The notes beneath the pieces were generated by a model. It searched no databases, was not told where the DNA came from, and saw nothing but the letters and a program-made list of their open reading frames with translations. DNA of 64,000 nucleotides, from NCBI GenBank assembly GCA_943735955.1, contig OX030963.1:3864158-3928157 (forward strand), read 5' to 3'. Each line of letters opens with the position of its first letter. The first letter of the stretch is position 1. This document shows, one piece after another, positions 50,459 to 61,891 of the stretch. The DNA comes from Piscicola geometra. Lineage: Eukaryota; Annelida; Clitellata; Hirudinida; Piscicolidae. A program made the translations under genes and the position numbers.

Positions 50459-53400
50459 TTAATACAGAGTACCTATACTACGTATTGTATTTAGGATATC
50501 TATGCAACCAGCAATATCTCCTACTTGGCGTACTTTTTCGTAATACCCATCTTCCACGGATACCGATTTGTACGATGGGTTGGACGTCTGAGAGATGCTA
50601 TAATTCCTTGTCATTTTTCTGATACAACAGAATATGACAGCAGCAACGACGATACAAATCGGAATGGCGCACAGAAAATCTGAAAGATTCAATAAAATAT
50701 ACGAAACATAAAAACTTAAAATACAATTTTACAATTTCTTTTGGGAAAAAAATGAATTGAGGATAGTGATGAAATCTTGAAAAACAAACTTTGAGTTTCT
50801 GATGTTTTATATTGGAATCCCATTGTAGGTGATGGTTGATACTGGAACCTGTCAGCCAGCAGAATGCAACGGTCAGATTCTCTCAGCGCACATTCAGCCA
50901 AACACTCATAACTGCCAAACTTTTCGATTTGGTTCTCTCTCAAAACGGCGCTGTTGAACTCGGTTTTGACAGTGCCGTCTTGGTGGAGCCACTTGTATGA
51001 GCAAGGGATGCCCTCACTGACGTGCGCTTGGCACGTGATGGTTTTTTTGTTGTCGGAGGTCATCGGGTGCAGGAAGTAGGAAGTCAAGAGGTCGTATGAG
51101 GTGTTCAAGGCGTCTGTAAGGTTCAGGTATTTTGCTTGCCCGTGAGGAAAACCTCTTTAAAAAAATAACAAAAACATCAACAAGTCTTAGAACATTATAT
51201 ACTTTTTTGTTGTTTTTCGAAGATGTTGATAAGAAAATATTCATAATATAAAAGTTTTAGAAAATTTGAAGACTTTCTATAAATATTTGAAACTGCTTAC
51301 CGAATTTTCGAAACATCAGTGATAAGAAAGCAGCAATAATTCTGACAACGACGTAAAATATACTATTCGAAATACTAACTAGGATTATTATCACGTATGG
51401 CCGAAACTTTGAGATCGAGTTTTAAAGAAGAATTTTCCAAGTCATGAATTAATCTATTTTTATAATTATGGATAAAAAAAATTATAAATTGGGATTTATC
51501 AAAGGTGCCACTTACACAGCATCTTCAACGCAGGCAAGGTTTCGGAGCACTTAAGATCGCTTCCTTCCACATAACACTCAAACTTTGCATTTTTCTTCTT
51601 CACTGGAATGTTGTTATTATACAGTTCCCATACTATTTTGTCTGACCGATCGTCTATAATCTTGCCTTTGCGCATTCCAGAATCACTCACCGCCTCTCCA
51701 CTCTGGTCTGTAACCCTCCATTTTACTGATGGCGTGAAACCATCGCGGCGCGCATGCGTGAGTGTGCACTTTCCACTGATTTTGCTCTGTTCAACTTCGG
51801 GACAGTTAGTCTCGCCAATCATGGCTTTTGGTGCATTAACGTCACATTTCAGTTCTGTGAATGGATTTTTAGTGTTAAGAAAAATAAATAATTGAATTTT
51901 AAATTACTTAACTCACCGCCAGTTATAAGATAATACTTTTTAATTCTTGAATCACCATCTTTATTTATCATCAATTGAAAAATGAGTGGAGTTTCTTTAG
52001 ACATGTATTCAATCTTGAAGAAGCATTTAGTACCCTTACATGAGTAATCATAACCAGGAGCGCATTCATCGCCTTGAAACGATTTCAAGATTGTTCCTGA
52101 ATAACCAATAGTTTTACGGTATATCATATGAATTACAATAATCAAATTATTATAATTTCCTGAATTTTGAAAGATTTAATATTAAAATGTTTAGTGGATA
52201 CTTTCAGTTGTCCACTGGTCTAATTCGCCTATTTCCTTTTCATACTCAAATATGACAGGGTCTCCATATTTCACAAGCAAAACTTCATCTTTTTCTGAAA
52301 TGTTAAAATATTTATTTTCGTAACTTGTTAAAAAAATGATTTTTTTAGTTAAAATATTCATTTTCATAACTTTTTTTATATATATATTTGATCAATTATG
52401 TTAATCTAAAATAAAATTAATCTAACGTTGTATTGAATTTCTTATTAGAAAAATTAAACTATAGATTACTTTGAGCTTTTTTTATTTTAAACAGAATGTA
52501 AGCACATCTCTCAATTTCAACTAATTTCAAGTTTTATATAGTTTTATAGTTTTATATTTTCTAAAACCAAAGGAATATGATGTAATAATATATGTTACAG
52601 TCAAAACGCGTAACTAGTCATTTCGCGTAAAGCCTGTAAAAACCAGTCACTTCGCGCGAAGCCTGTAAAAATGACTCACCATATTTCACAGTTTGACTGA
52701 AATGAAACATTCAGATCTTCAGTTATTTATTTGGCTCTTTTCATTCATACATTTCGAATATTTTAAAATAAAAACTTTCAATTATTAAAACTACAATGTT
52801 TCAGATTTTTAATTATAGCCTATAATTTATTGGTTTCCAAAATTGATAAGAATAATTAACAAGAAGTTTGGAAAAATTTTGAAGATGGTAGACATTTCTT
52901 TCAACAATTTTCCAAAAACAATTTCAAAAAGAATTGCAAATTAAAATATAAAAATAATATGTGGGTCCTATATGGGTCCTACTTAATTAAATAAAATATA
53001 AATTTAAAATTTAAATAAATTTATTAAATTTAAAATTTAAATAAATTTATTAAGTTTAAAATATAAATGAAATTTAAAATATAAATAAAATTTAAAATAT
53101 AAACGAAATTTAAAATATAAATAAAATTTAAAATATAAATAAAATTTAAAATATAAATGAAATTTAAAATATAAATGAAATTTAAAATATAAATGAAATT
53201 TAAAATATAAATGAAATTTAAAATATAAATGAATTTTAAAATATAAATGAAATTTAAAATATAAATGAAATTTAAAATATAAATGAAATTTAAAATATAA
53301 ATGAAATGTGAAATATAAATAAAATTTAAAATATGAATGAAATTTAAAATATAAATGAAATGTAAGATATAAATGAAATTTAAAATATAAATGAAATTTA

Positions 53401-54056
53401 AAATATAAATGAAATTTAAAATATAAATGAAATTTAAAATATAAATGAAATTTAAAATATAAATGAAATTTAAAATATAAATGAAATTTAAAATATAAAT
53501 GAAATTTAAAATATAAATGAAATTTAAAATATAAATGAAATTTAAAATATAAATGAAATTTAAAATATAAATGAAATTTAAATTATAAATGAAATTTAAA
53601 ATATAAATGAAATTTAAAATATAAATGAAATTTAAAATATAAATGAAATTTAAATTATAAATGAAATTTAAAATATAAATGAAATTTTAAAAATAAATGA
53701 AATTTAAAATTTAAATGAAATTTAAAATTTAAATGAAATGTAAAATTTAAATGAAATTTAAAATTTAAATGAAATTTAAAATTTAAATGAAATTTAAAAT
53801 TTAAATGAAATTTAAAATTTAAATGAAATTTAAAATTTAAATGAAATTTAAAATTTAAATGAAATTTAAAATTTAAATGAAATTTAAAATATAAATGAAA
53901 TTTAAAATATAAACATAAAAAATAAAGTCCGTTTTTAACTATTTTGAGGAGTGATTGATTGATGAAGAATAGAAGCTCTAAATATTGGAGCTTACCTGTC
54001 GTGTGGCAGAGAGCAACACATGTGAGGGTGCCGATGAGAAGTTTAAGGCAGAACAT
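50459..54056 (-). CDS. Ig-domain membrane receptor with short tyrosine tail (inverted copy 2)
   Basis: Exons 54056-53996, 52294-52202, 52096-51917, 51854-51516, 51113-50790 and 50679-50459 join in phase to 405 residues. The signal peptide (MFCLKLLIGTLTCVALC) is unrelated to copy 1. Exons 3 and 4 have the same lengths as in copy 1 (180 and 339 nt) and differ in only a handful of residues (for example Met/Ile, His/Arg and Ser/Ala in exon 4). Exon 5 is near-identical but ends differently (QPSPTMGFQYK). The TM exon starts like copy 1 (FLxxIPI) and then diverges to a short helix. The tail has NPSY (Tyr369, PTB-type) and YYEKV (Tyr379, YxxV, SH2-type); neither fits the strict ITIM. There is no propeller region. 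Likely a signalling partner or competitor of copy 1 for the same ligand (inference). Confidence 0.8.
52430..52500 (-). pseudogene. Relic of ancestral first exon in Ig copy 2
   Basis: On the minus strand, GATTCAGTACAACGTTAGATT of copy 1 (exon 1 end and donor) corresponds to AATTCAATACAACGTTAGATT here, but the ATG and leader codons are gone. The leader is supplied instead by an unrelated exon 1.5 kb upstream. Confidence 0.55.
52985..53920. repeat. 18-bp AT array (AAATTTAAAATATAAATG)n, ~935 bp
   Basis: About fifty copies, with ATATAA and TTTAAA sub-variants clustered in blocks (53700-53890 mostly the TTTAAA form). Lies within the first intron of Ig copy 2, between the new leader exon and the ancestral exon relic. 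Confidence 0.96.
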
Positions 54057-54597
54057 TTTGGTATGAATTTATCAAAATATTGTCAACTTCACTATTTTAT
54101 TTGTTCAAAAATAAATTCAAAGATTATTTTAATAGAAATTTGTCTTCAATTTGATATTATTTAATCCAAGTTAATTATTTTAAAGTTTAGGTTTTGATTA
54201 AATGTTGCAGAAAAACAAATTTTAACTCATGTTTAAAGACCTATTTGTATTAAATTATTGTTTGCAAGAGGGGCATTGCGCAAACTTTTGGTTTTATGTA
54301 TCCACCTTGCTATCGCACACTATATAAAGTTACGAGTCCTTTGATTTATTATATTCGCCTATCAGCACTTGACTAAATATAGATATATGTATGTGTATAT
54401 ATGTTACATTCAAATAATTTAACTTCAGACTCATTTAAATTCAATTATATTCTAAATAAATCCTCAATATGTGTATATTATATACTATATATAAAATAAT
54501 ATAAAAGAAAGTAAGGAAAATAACAATTAGTATAGTTGAGATTTTTTTATATTAAATAATTATGAAACTTTCTGGTGATTATAATGATGAAACTTGA
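54057..54597. promoter_or_regulatory. Upstream region of Ig copy 2
   Basis: AT-rich and unrelated to the upstream region of copy 1, so the two receptors probably have different promoters. No motif assigned. Confidence 0.35.
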
Positions 54598-54800
<203 letters not shown>

Positions 54801-54964
54801 GTGTGTGAAGAGGGTTGTTGAAGAGAGAGAATAAAAGATATGATACAGAGTGATGATTAGATAAGATGGAGAAGAGAATAGGTGTGTGGTGAGGTGTTGT
54901 GCTTATTGTAATCTGTAGTGATAAAGGTCTTGCCAATTTAGGTTTAAAATATATGATTACGATG

Positions 54965-55160
54965 ATAAAAATGAAGATATAATAATGATGAAACTTTCTG
55001 GTGATGATAATGATGAAACTTTCTGGTGATGATAATGATGAAACTTTCTGGGGATGATAATGATGAAACTTTCTGGTGATGATAATGATGAAACTTTCTA
55101 GTGATGATAATGATGAAACTTTCTGGTGATGATAATGATGAAACTTTCTGGTGATGATAT
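54965..55160. repeat. 24-bp repeat (AATGATGAAACTTTCTGGTGATGA)n
   Basis: About eight copies. A single unit-like stretch also occurs at 54563-54595, before the (AAT)n tract. Confidence 0.92.
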
Positions 55161-55263
55161 TGATTAATTTAGTATAAAATACTTCATTGCAATCGTCATT
55201 ATCATCATCACATTTAAAAGATGCAGCACATAATTGTCACAGGAATTTGATCAAGATGCATCC

Positions 55264-55264
<1 letters not shown>

Positions 55265-55311
<47 letters not shown>

Positions 55312-55372
55312 TAATAATAATAATAATAATGACGAGCATTATTATAGTGGCGTATAACCCAAACGGGTTATT
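55265..55372. repeat. (AAT)n plus SINE-A 3' stub
   Basis: (AAT)n to about 55330, then GACGAGCATTATTATAGTGG and CGTATAACCC, identical to the 3' end of SINE-A copy 1. Confidence 0.85.
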
Positions 55373-55828
55373 TGCGTCAGGATATATTGAAAAAAATTGA
55401 AAATGGTTTTGTGGCGGGACTGAAAAATAACGACGAGAAAATGTTATGGTTCAGGGATGTGTGGGTCCTATATGGGTCCTATATGGACTAAATGGGCTTT
55501 GAATTAATGTAACATTTGGCCATGGTTTTGGTAAAATAATTATTTACAAATGAACTGAATTTGAATAAATTTCTAAATAATAAATGTAGAAATTTTTAAA
55601 AAATACTAGTTGTATACTTTTACAGAATGTTTCTGACAAATATCGTTTCATATCTTTGAAATAATTTAGATTATTCTTTCTATGATTTCCGGTCTAACTT
55701 ATCATTCTCTTACCGTTATCCCCGTCGTGGAATTCTCTTCTCTGATATTGAAAACTCATTTTTTCTAAAACACCAATTTATCACTTGAAAGATTATTTAT
55801 TTCAAAAAGTGAGTATTTGTTTTTATGA

Positions 55829-56432
55829 TATGGATAACGTATTTTCTTATTGTAGAAGTACTAGAGCTCGACATATTAAAAGAAAAATAGCCGAAATTTT
55901 AGAGAGATTAATTCCCAAGAAAGTAATAGCCCAAAAAAATGGCATAAGTTAAAGATTTCAAATGTAGGGTTATGGATGAAAGAGCGTGTAGTCCACATGT
56001 GAAAAGCTTGGATGAAAAGCGTGTAGTCCACGGGCTAAAGATGTGGATGAAGTAATTATAAGTGAAATTCTTAATAAAAGTAGTAAATGTGAGATGACTT
56101 CAGATAAAGATGAAATTATATATAGCGATTTTGCTGAAAAATTAGTTACCATTGCTCAGGGTAACAATTGTTTTGAATTTGGAGATAAAATCTTAGTTAT
56201 TAAGAATATTTTGATAAACCAATTTGATAAAACCTTGGCTTACTGTTCAATTACTGAAAAGAGAGGTTCATTTTTCGATCAGCCCCTAGACTCATCTCTT
56301 TTGGTAATGCGCCGTGTAAAAATTGATTTTAAAAAAATGATTGCAGTAGACATGAACTGTTTGTCTAAAAAATTATTATTATTACCTTATAACAAAATGT
56401 ATGTTTCTTTGCCACTTTTGCATAGGAAGTGA
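55829..56432 (+). CDS. Transposon-associated unknown ORF, likely two exons
   Basis: A short exon (55829-55945, with YCRSTRARHIKRKI) and a 129-codon frame at 56043-56432 rich in Ile/Lys that ends in LPYNKMYVSLPLLHRK before a good donor (GGAAGTGAGT at about 56428). This layout, with a C-terminal Val/Leu-Pro-Leu-Leu-His motif, recalls proteins encoded next to transposases; no family name is certain. It lies just before a decayed fragment and a hAT-like transposase. Confidence 0.4.
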
Positions 56433-56522
56433 GTCTACCCTAAATTTTAAATGATGTCAGATCTTTTATAAAATTAATAAACATATTTATAAATATTGAA
56501 AATCCATTTTTAGATTTTCAAA

Positions 56523-56720
56523 ATGTCTTTCACAATTGAGGAATTTTTTAATGAAAAAAGTTCAGCTCTTGTGCCGTCTAAATGGTTAACTGAGGTCGAT
56601 GCTTTTTGCTTTTGGGCACCCTTCACTTCAAACAAAAATACTCAATTGTGTAAAATGGAAGAACAACCGGCAAATGGTTGAAACAAATGTCCTATCAGGA
56701 TCCTTGGTACAGCAGGTATT
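56523..56720 (+). pseudogene. Frameshifted fragment of a transposon-related protein
   Basis: Starts MSFTIEEFFNEKSSALVPSK and continues with a Trp/Cys pattern. It is interrupted by a stop near 56681, after which coding-like sequence continues in another frame (ILGTAG / YQDPWYS). The VPxxW start resembles proteins found with DUF4806-type domains; low confidence. Confidence 0.35.
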
Positions 56721-57123
56721 TTCCAATTCTGCGTCGTTTATTTTCTTTATTCATTTTAGGGACTGCAAACTGTCTGCATCTGAAACTAATAACATATTGG
56801 GTATTTAATAATTCTCACTATATTTTAACATCTTATGACCTTAGCAGGGGCGGCGATCTGCGGAAAATCTTGGGGGGTCCTCCCCAGGGTTGGAATCAAA
56901 GAACCGGTATCGACCAATACAGTACCAGCGATACTATTTTGGATTGTTTGCTGTAGTGCAAATTATTTTCATATCAACTCTTAATATTTGTATCACCAAA
57001 CATTAAAAAAAAGTTTGATACTAAATAAAAATACTTTTCTATTGCCACTATGAGCGATTTGAAGAAAAACATTAGCGATTTTAGTACCTTTTATTAATTG
57101 TCATCTATATAAATTCAATTACA

Positions 57124-57273
57124 ACTAGCCATCAACCCATCAAATGAATGTTATAACATCTTGTTTTCCATTCATTTCTGAGTCAAATTATTTAAAAAAA
57201 TTACAAATAGATTTAAATTTGCCAAAGTTATAAACAAATATACAATGGGAAATTTTTGTGTGGCCCACAGTGA
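57124..57273 (-). mobile_element. Dispersed repeat copy (CACTGTGGGCC family)
   Basis: On the minus strand it begins CACTGTGGGCCACAC directly after the transposase stop and matches the insert at 35768-35905 for about 120 bp (shared TATAACTTTGGCAAA and AAGATGTTATAACAT). It may be the 3' end of the same transposon. Confidence 0.6.
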
Positions 57274-58331
57274 TTATTTAGATAACATAAAATAACCTCT
57301 CTGCCCTCTCCCCACTCCTCGTTTACTCAAATTTCTAAAAAGACCCCTTCGAATGTCTGACCGAGTAGCAAATTCTTCTGCTAGTCTTTTTAAATCCAGA
57401 CTCTCAAGTATATCCTGATGTGTATGACAAACGGCCAGTGAATTCAAGCGAGGCTGTGTCATAGGTGCACGCAACTATGTCTTAAGACGCCGCAAAGCAC
57501 TAAAAGATCTTTCTGCAGTACATGACGTTATTGGACACACAAGCATCAACCTGATCAATCTTTCAACCAGGAAACAGATGTCTGGTTTCCGTGATCATAG
57601 CTTGCATTATTTTTTTCGTTTGTGCTAAAGTTCTGTATTCATTTTGGTCTTTAAAAAAAGTTAACTGTGAACAAAGAACTGATCATCTGATCATAGATTT
57701 CATAATGTTAAAGCAGAAAAGACACTGTAGATACTTTGGTAAGCCATCTTGTAGGACAAAGAAGTTTTATACTATACTTTTTATTCAGTGGCTCATCAGG
57801 AAAGTCAATTATAAGAGACACTAAAGCATCACTAAACTGCTTCTTGATCTTCCCTGAACGATTGTAAAAAGCACCTAACTCTTGGACAAACTGAAGTGAA
57901 TTGCTCACAAAGGGATTTGCGGCAGCTGTGTGCTGGGCAACAAGATTTGCACAGTGTGCAGAACAATGGAAAAACAATGCAAGCGGATGCTCACTGCTGA
58001 TAATAGCCTGACAACCATTATATCGGCTGCTCATGCTAGCAGCGCCGTCATAAGTCTGAGCTCTTAGTTTTTTTATAGATAGCCTAATTCTGATCAGAAT
58101 ATCTTTTACTACAGCAGATAATGTTTTTCCGATCGTGTCTGGCGGGCTGAATAAACCAATAAACTGTTCATTTACATTCAGAGCTTCATCAAAAAAACGA
58201 ATGCCTATCGATTCCTGCTCTAACCCATTGCAGTTTTGTGTGCCGTCACCACAACACCAAACTGGCTTGATTCGGCATAAACAGTGCACACTGTTTCTAA
58301 CGATAGAATAAGCTAAAAGCATCAGCATTTC
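57274..58331 (-). pseudogene. hAT-superfamily transposase (ZMYM1/DUF4371-like), broken
   Basis: 58331-57708 matches the catalytic core of this family: DEALNVNEQFIGLF, LRAQTYDGAASMSS, FHCSAHCANLV and LCPTRW. 57600-57274 carries the C-terminal hAT dimerisation region (CTAERSFSALRRLKT, then RLNSLAVCHTHQDIL) with an in-frame TAG between them at about 57480. The middle (about 57600-57708) is missing or out of frame, and the N-terminal catalytic start reads GDGTQN where the family usually has DE..D. The element is therefore dead. No intact terminal repeats were identified. Confidence 0.8.
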
Positions 58332-58696
58332 TTTTTGACAGTTATGCGAAATGAAACTTTTAGTTTGATTAAACCAAAACTTTAGTAAATGTTCGAAGTC
58401 TTTTGAAATTCATTAACTTTGATTCATCTAAAAAATTGAAAGGGTCAATATTGAAGTGGAGCTCAGAACCCCCTATGAATATTGCCCATGCAAAATAAGT
58501 AGCACAATATAAATGATTTTAAAAAAAAGTAAATCTATCTGCTTGCAAAAAATGTACCGATATTTTTTTTAAAGCATTCTGAATGTCTGCTTGCAAAAAT
58601 TGAAAAACCAGAAATTTAATTTATATATATATATTTTATTAATTTAAATCCATAAATATAAAAAAAAGAGTAGGTGGATGAGTATTTGAGTTTTTT

Positions 58697-59530
58697 TCTA
58701 TTTATGTGGCTAAAAAAATTGAGAGTTTTTTATTTCTTATTTTAAACAAATAAATTCCATTCATATATTTTATATTTTGATTTTATTGAAATTTAACGAT
58801 TTTATTTCACGTTTTTATTAAACGGTAGAATCCAAAGTTGAAATTTCAAAGTGCGTAAAAAAATAGAAAAAAAAAATTCATTATTTTTTTCATTGATTAC
58901 ACTTATTTGTAGTGTATCCTATTCGTATTTAATTTTTGACATTTTTGTCAAATTTATTAAACTTTTTTTTTTCTTTTTATGTTGCTAGAAAATCGAGAAT
59001 TTTTTATTTTTTATTTTAAACAATTAAATTTCATTCATATATATTATATGTTGATTGTGTGAAAAAAAAACAAATTTTATTGAAATTTAACGATTTTATC
59101 TCACGTTATTATTAAACGGTAGAATCCAAAGTTGAAATTTCAAAGTGCGTAAAAAAAATAGTAAAAAAATAAATTCAATATTTTAAAAATTGATTACACT
59201 TATTTGTAGTGTTTTCTGTTCGTATTTAATTTTTGACATTTTTTTCACATTTATTAAACTTTTTTCTTTTTTTCTTTTTATGTTGCTAAAAAAATCGAGA
59301 TTTTTTTATTTCTCATTTAAAACAAAAAATTCTATTAATATATATTATATGTTGATTGTGTGAAAAAAAATAATTTTTTATTGAAATTTAACGATTTCTT
59401 CTCATGTTTTTATTTAACGGTAGAATCCCTGTATGGTACATTCCAATGTTTAAATTTCAAGTGGCGTAAAAAAAAAGAAAAAAAAATTTAATTAAAAAAA
59501 AAAAATTTTGTTTTTTTGTAGTGTTTCCTA
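58697..59530. repeat. Three tandem copies of a 280-300 bp AT-rich repeat
   Basis: Copies start near 58697, 58978 and 59278. Each has TTGAAATTTAACGATTT, AACGGTAGAATCC, GTGCGTAAAAAAA, ATTACACTTATTTGTAGTG and TATTCGTATTTAATTTTTGAC in the same order. The third is most diverged and has an insertion after GGTAGAATCC. Confidence 0.9.
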
Positions 59531-59777
59531 TTCGTAAAAATAAAATAATAAAAAAATTCTTGAGGTAAATTCCTCGTATGGTAGATTTAAAGTATGGTTG
59601 ATTTAAACGCATACCATCCAAAATATATTAGTATTACTCAAAATATATATAACAATACATATCATCGTTTTAATTTAATTTAATGGTAACTTTCTTTCCT
59701 AGGTTAACTTTTAAAAAGTTTAACTAAAACGCTATTTATTAAAATATCAAAAAAACCAAATTTCTATAACAATTCAT

Positions 59778-60152
59778 TTATAAAATTAATTCAATAAAAA
59801 TGATATAGAATGCAGTTAAAGCCAGTGAATGTTGCTTCTCAACATCTCTGTTACAGCCATATTGTCGCTTTTCGTCCATGCAATTATACAATCTGGCATT
59901 CCTTACACCACCTCTTCCACTCACACCACTGTCTTCAAACTTGTTGTATTTCCTATGCTTAGAAGCAAAGTTGTTGCTCTTGTCAATAGTTCTTTCTCCA
60001 TTATTATTTTTTTCACTCTTTCCCCTTTCACAATCTCTCCTACTTTTTTCTCTCCTGCTCTTTCTATCATTTTGAAAACCCTTCATCGTCTGAGTTTTTA
60101 GGGAATTTTTGGCCCTGACATTATTGTTAAATCCTTTATTGTTTCCCCTCAT
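59778..60152 (-). CDS. Basic Asn/Arg/Lys-rich hypothetical protein, 124 codons
   Basis: Open from the Met at 60152 to the stop at 59778. It has a charged RKSRREKSRRD patch, an Asn-rich N-terminus and a hydrophobic end. It lies 60 bp beyond the stop of the proline-rich gene on the same strand and could be an alternative last exon of it. Not recognised. Confidence 0.3.
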   Translation of the reverse strand: MRGNNKGFNNNVRAKNSLKTQTMKGFQNDRKSRREKSRRDCERGKSEKNNNGERTIDKSNNFASKHRKYNKFEDSGVSGRGGVRNARLYNCMDEKRQYGCNRDVEKQHSLALTAFYIIFIELIL

Positions 60153-60214
60153 GCTCCTTCCTCCTTAGTCGTTTCCATATATTTCATAATTAACATACCA
60201 TCACTTGCTCTCCT

Positions 60215-61891
60215 TCACTCTGTCTGCTTTTTCAGCCATCCTTCAACTCCCATCAACTCTCTTCCACTCATCCTCCCATCCCCCTTTCCTCCTCTTCCAT
60301 GCCCTCCCCTTTCCACCCATCTTCCATCCCTGTAACCTCTTCCACTCAATCCCCCTCCATTCGTTTTGTAGTGGCGTTGAGACGCTGCACTGCAACCCCT
60401 TGCAGAGTTGTGTCGGCCTAGGTTTATGATCCGATCCCCATCATCCTCATCATCATCACTCTCTTCCATGGTCGCCAACTCACTTGGACTACTGCTTGTG
60501 ATTTCTGTGGTGCTCTTGAGGGGTGGCGGTGGTGGTGGAATGAAATCTGGCCCTGGGGGTAGGAAATCTGAATCGAACTCTGTGAAGGCTTCTGTGGCGT
60601 CTTTGGCAGTGGCAGTAGTAGCATCTGTGTCTGTGGTGCTTTTAATAGGCGGTGGTGGAAGGAAATCTGGCTCAGGTGGAAAAAGAGCTGGTTCTTTGGG
60701 ATTTGACAATGAGAACATTTTCGGGACATACGGTGCTGATGATGATGTTGATGATGGTGATGGTGCTGATGATGGTGATGATGATGATAGTGTTTGTGGA
60801 GAATAATGTCTTGGCGGTTTTGGGGACGGTGGTGCGCGTCTCTTATGATTGAAGGCTGACAAGGAGAGTTGTGATGATGCTGTGTCAGATGTGGAGGTGG
60901 CTTCGTGTGGTTGGGGTCTGCTGGAGGCTGGTGGAGGTGATGCAGGGACTTTTTTGTGTCTGGGTGGAGGTGGTGTAAGTCTTTTTGTTGGAGATGAGTG
61001 TGGAAAGGTGGGACTGGGTGGAGGTGGTTGGGGGGAAAGGGGGGACTGGGTGGTGGTGGTTGGGGGGGAAGGGGGGACTGGGAGGTAGTGGTTGGGGGGA
61101 AGGGGGGACTGGGAGGTAGTGGTTGGGGGGAAGGGGGGACTGGCAGGTGGTGGTTGGGGTGGAAGGGGGTACTGGGTTGTGGTGGTTTGGGGGGAAGGGG
61201 GGACTGGGAAGTGGTGGTTGTGGAGGAAAGGGGTACTGGTTGGAGTGGTTGGGTTGGAGTGGTTGGGTTGGAGTGGGTTGGTTGGAGTGGTTGGGTTGGA
61301 GTGATTGGTTGGAGTGGTTGGGTTGGAGTGTTTGGGTTGGAGAGGTTGGTTGGAGTGGTTGGGTTGGAGTGGGTTGGTTGGAGTGGTTGGGTTGGAGTGG
61401 TTGGGTTGAAGTGGTTGGGTTGGAGTGGTTGGGTTGGGGTGGTTGAGTTGGAGTGGTTGGGTTGGAGTGGTTGGGTTGGAGTGGTTGAGTTTGAGTGGTT
61501 GGGTTGGAGTGGTTGGGTTGGAGTGGTTTGGTTGGAGTGGTTGGGTTGGAGTGGTTGGGTTGGAGTGGTTGGTTGGAGTGTTTGGGTTGGAATGGGTTGA
61601 TTGGAGTGGTTGGGTTGGAGTGGGTTGGTTGGAGTGGTTGGGTTGGAGTGGTTGGGTTGGAGTGGTTGGGTTGGAGTGGTTGGGTTGGAGTGGTTGGGTT
61701 GGAGTGTTTGGGTTGGAGTGGTTGAGTTGGAGGGTTTTCACTGAAGCCGTGGTGCCAAAGAGACTTTCCTTCTTCAGGGAAATCTTGGTCACCAGTTTGA
61801 TGCTTGCTGACTGCTGTTTTTTTCGGCTTTGGCACTTTTTCGGCAGCAACACGATCTTTATGACCACCACTTTCACCAACGTTTCCTCCAT
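60215..61891 (-). CDS. Proline-rich protein with FPPEP/FLPPPP motifs
   Basis: Open for 558 codons, stop at 60215. The C-terminal half (60215-61000) is non-repetitive in codon use: KRRAPPSPKPPRHYSP, ALFPPEPDFLPPPP, DFIPPPPPP, an acidic SDDDEDDGD patch, then Gly/Arg-rich sequence. Such proline motifs bind EVH1, SH3 or profilin-type domains, suggesting an actin or signalling adaptor (inference). Upstream (61000-61740) the frame runs through minisatellites, so the true exon start is uncertain; introns may be hidden there. The first residues (VTKISLKKESL) match duplicated exons at 62960-63010 and 63720-63780. Confidence 0.55.
   Translation of the reverse strand: MEETLVKVVVIKIVLLPKKCQSRKKQQSASIKLVTKISLKKESLFGTTASVKTLQLNHSNPNTPTQPLQPNHSNPTTPTQPLQPNHSNQPTPTQPLQSTHSNPNTPTNHSNPTTPTQPLQPNHSNPTTPTQPLKLNHSNPTTPTQPLQLNHPNPTTPTQPLQPNHSNPTTPTNPLQPNHSNQPLQPKHSNPTTPTNHSNPTTPTNPLQPNHSNPTTPTSTPFLHNHHFPVPPSPQTTTTQYPLPPQPPPASPPFPPTTTSQSPLPPNHYLPVPPSPPTTTTQSPLSPQPPPPSPTFPHSSPTKRLTPPPPRHKKVPASPPPASSRPQPHEATSTSDTASSQLSLSAFNHKRRAPPSPKPPRHYSPQTLSSSSPSSAPSPSSTSSSAPYVPKMFSLSNPKEPALFPPEPDFLPPPPIKSTTDTDATTATAKDATEAFTEFDSDFLPPGPDFIPPPPPPLKSTTEITSSSPSELATMEESDDDEDDGDRIINLGRHNSARGCSAASQRHYKTNGGGLSGRGYRDGRWVERGGHGRGGKGDGRMSGRELMGVEGWLKKQTE
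61010..61235. repeat. ~32-bp G-rich minisatellite
   Basis: Units with GGTTGGGGGGAAGGGGGGAC and TGGGAGGTAGT. The same family resumes at 63790-64000 on the plus strand, with the exon copy C just before it. Confidence 0.92.
61236..61738. repeat. 11/15-bp minisatellite (TTGGGTTGGAGTGG)n
   Basis: About 500 bp. The complementary array (CCAACCCAACCACTCCAAC) is at 63022-63495, as the outer part of an inverted duplication. Its Trp/Gly/Val and Pro/Asn/Thr frames are artefacts. Confidence 0.94.

Noticed and set aside
61000..61725. Trp/Gly/Val-rich plus-strand ORFs
   Set aside because: Complement of the minisatellite in the proline-rich region; repeated WSGWVGV is a repeat translation.
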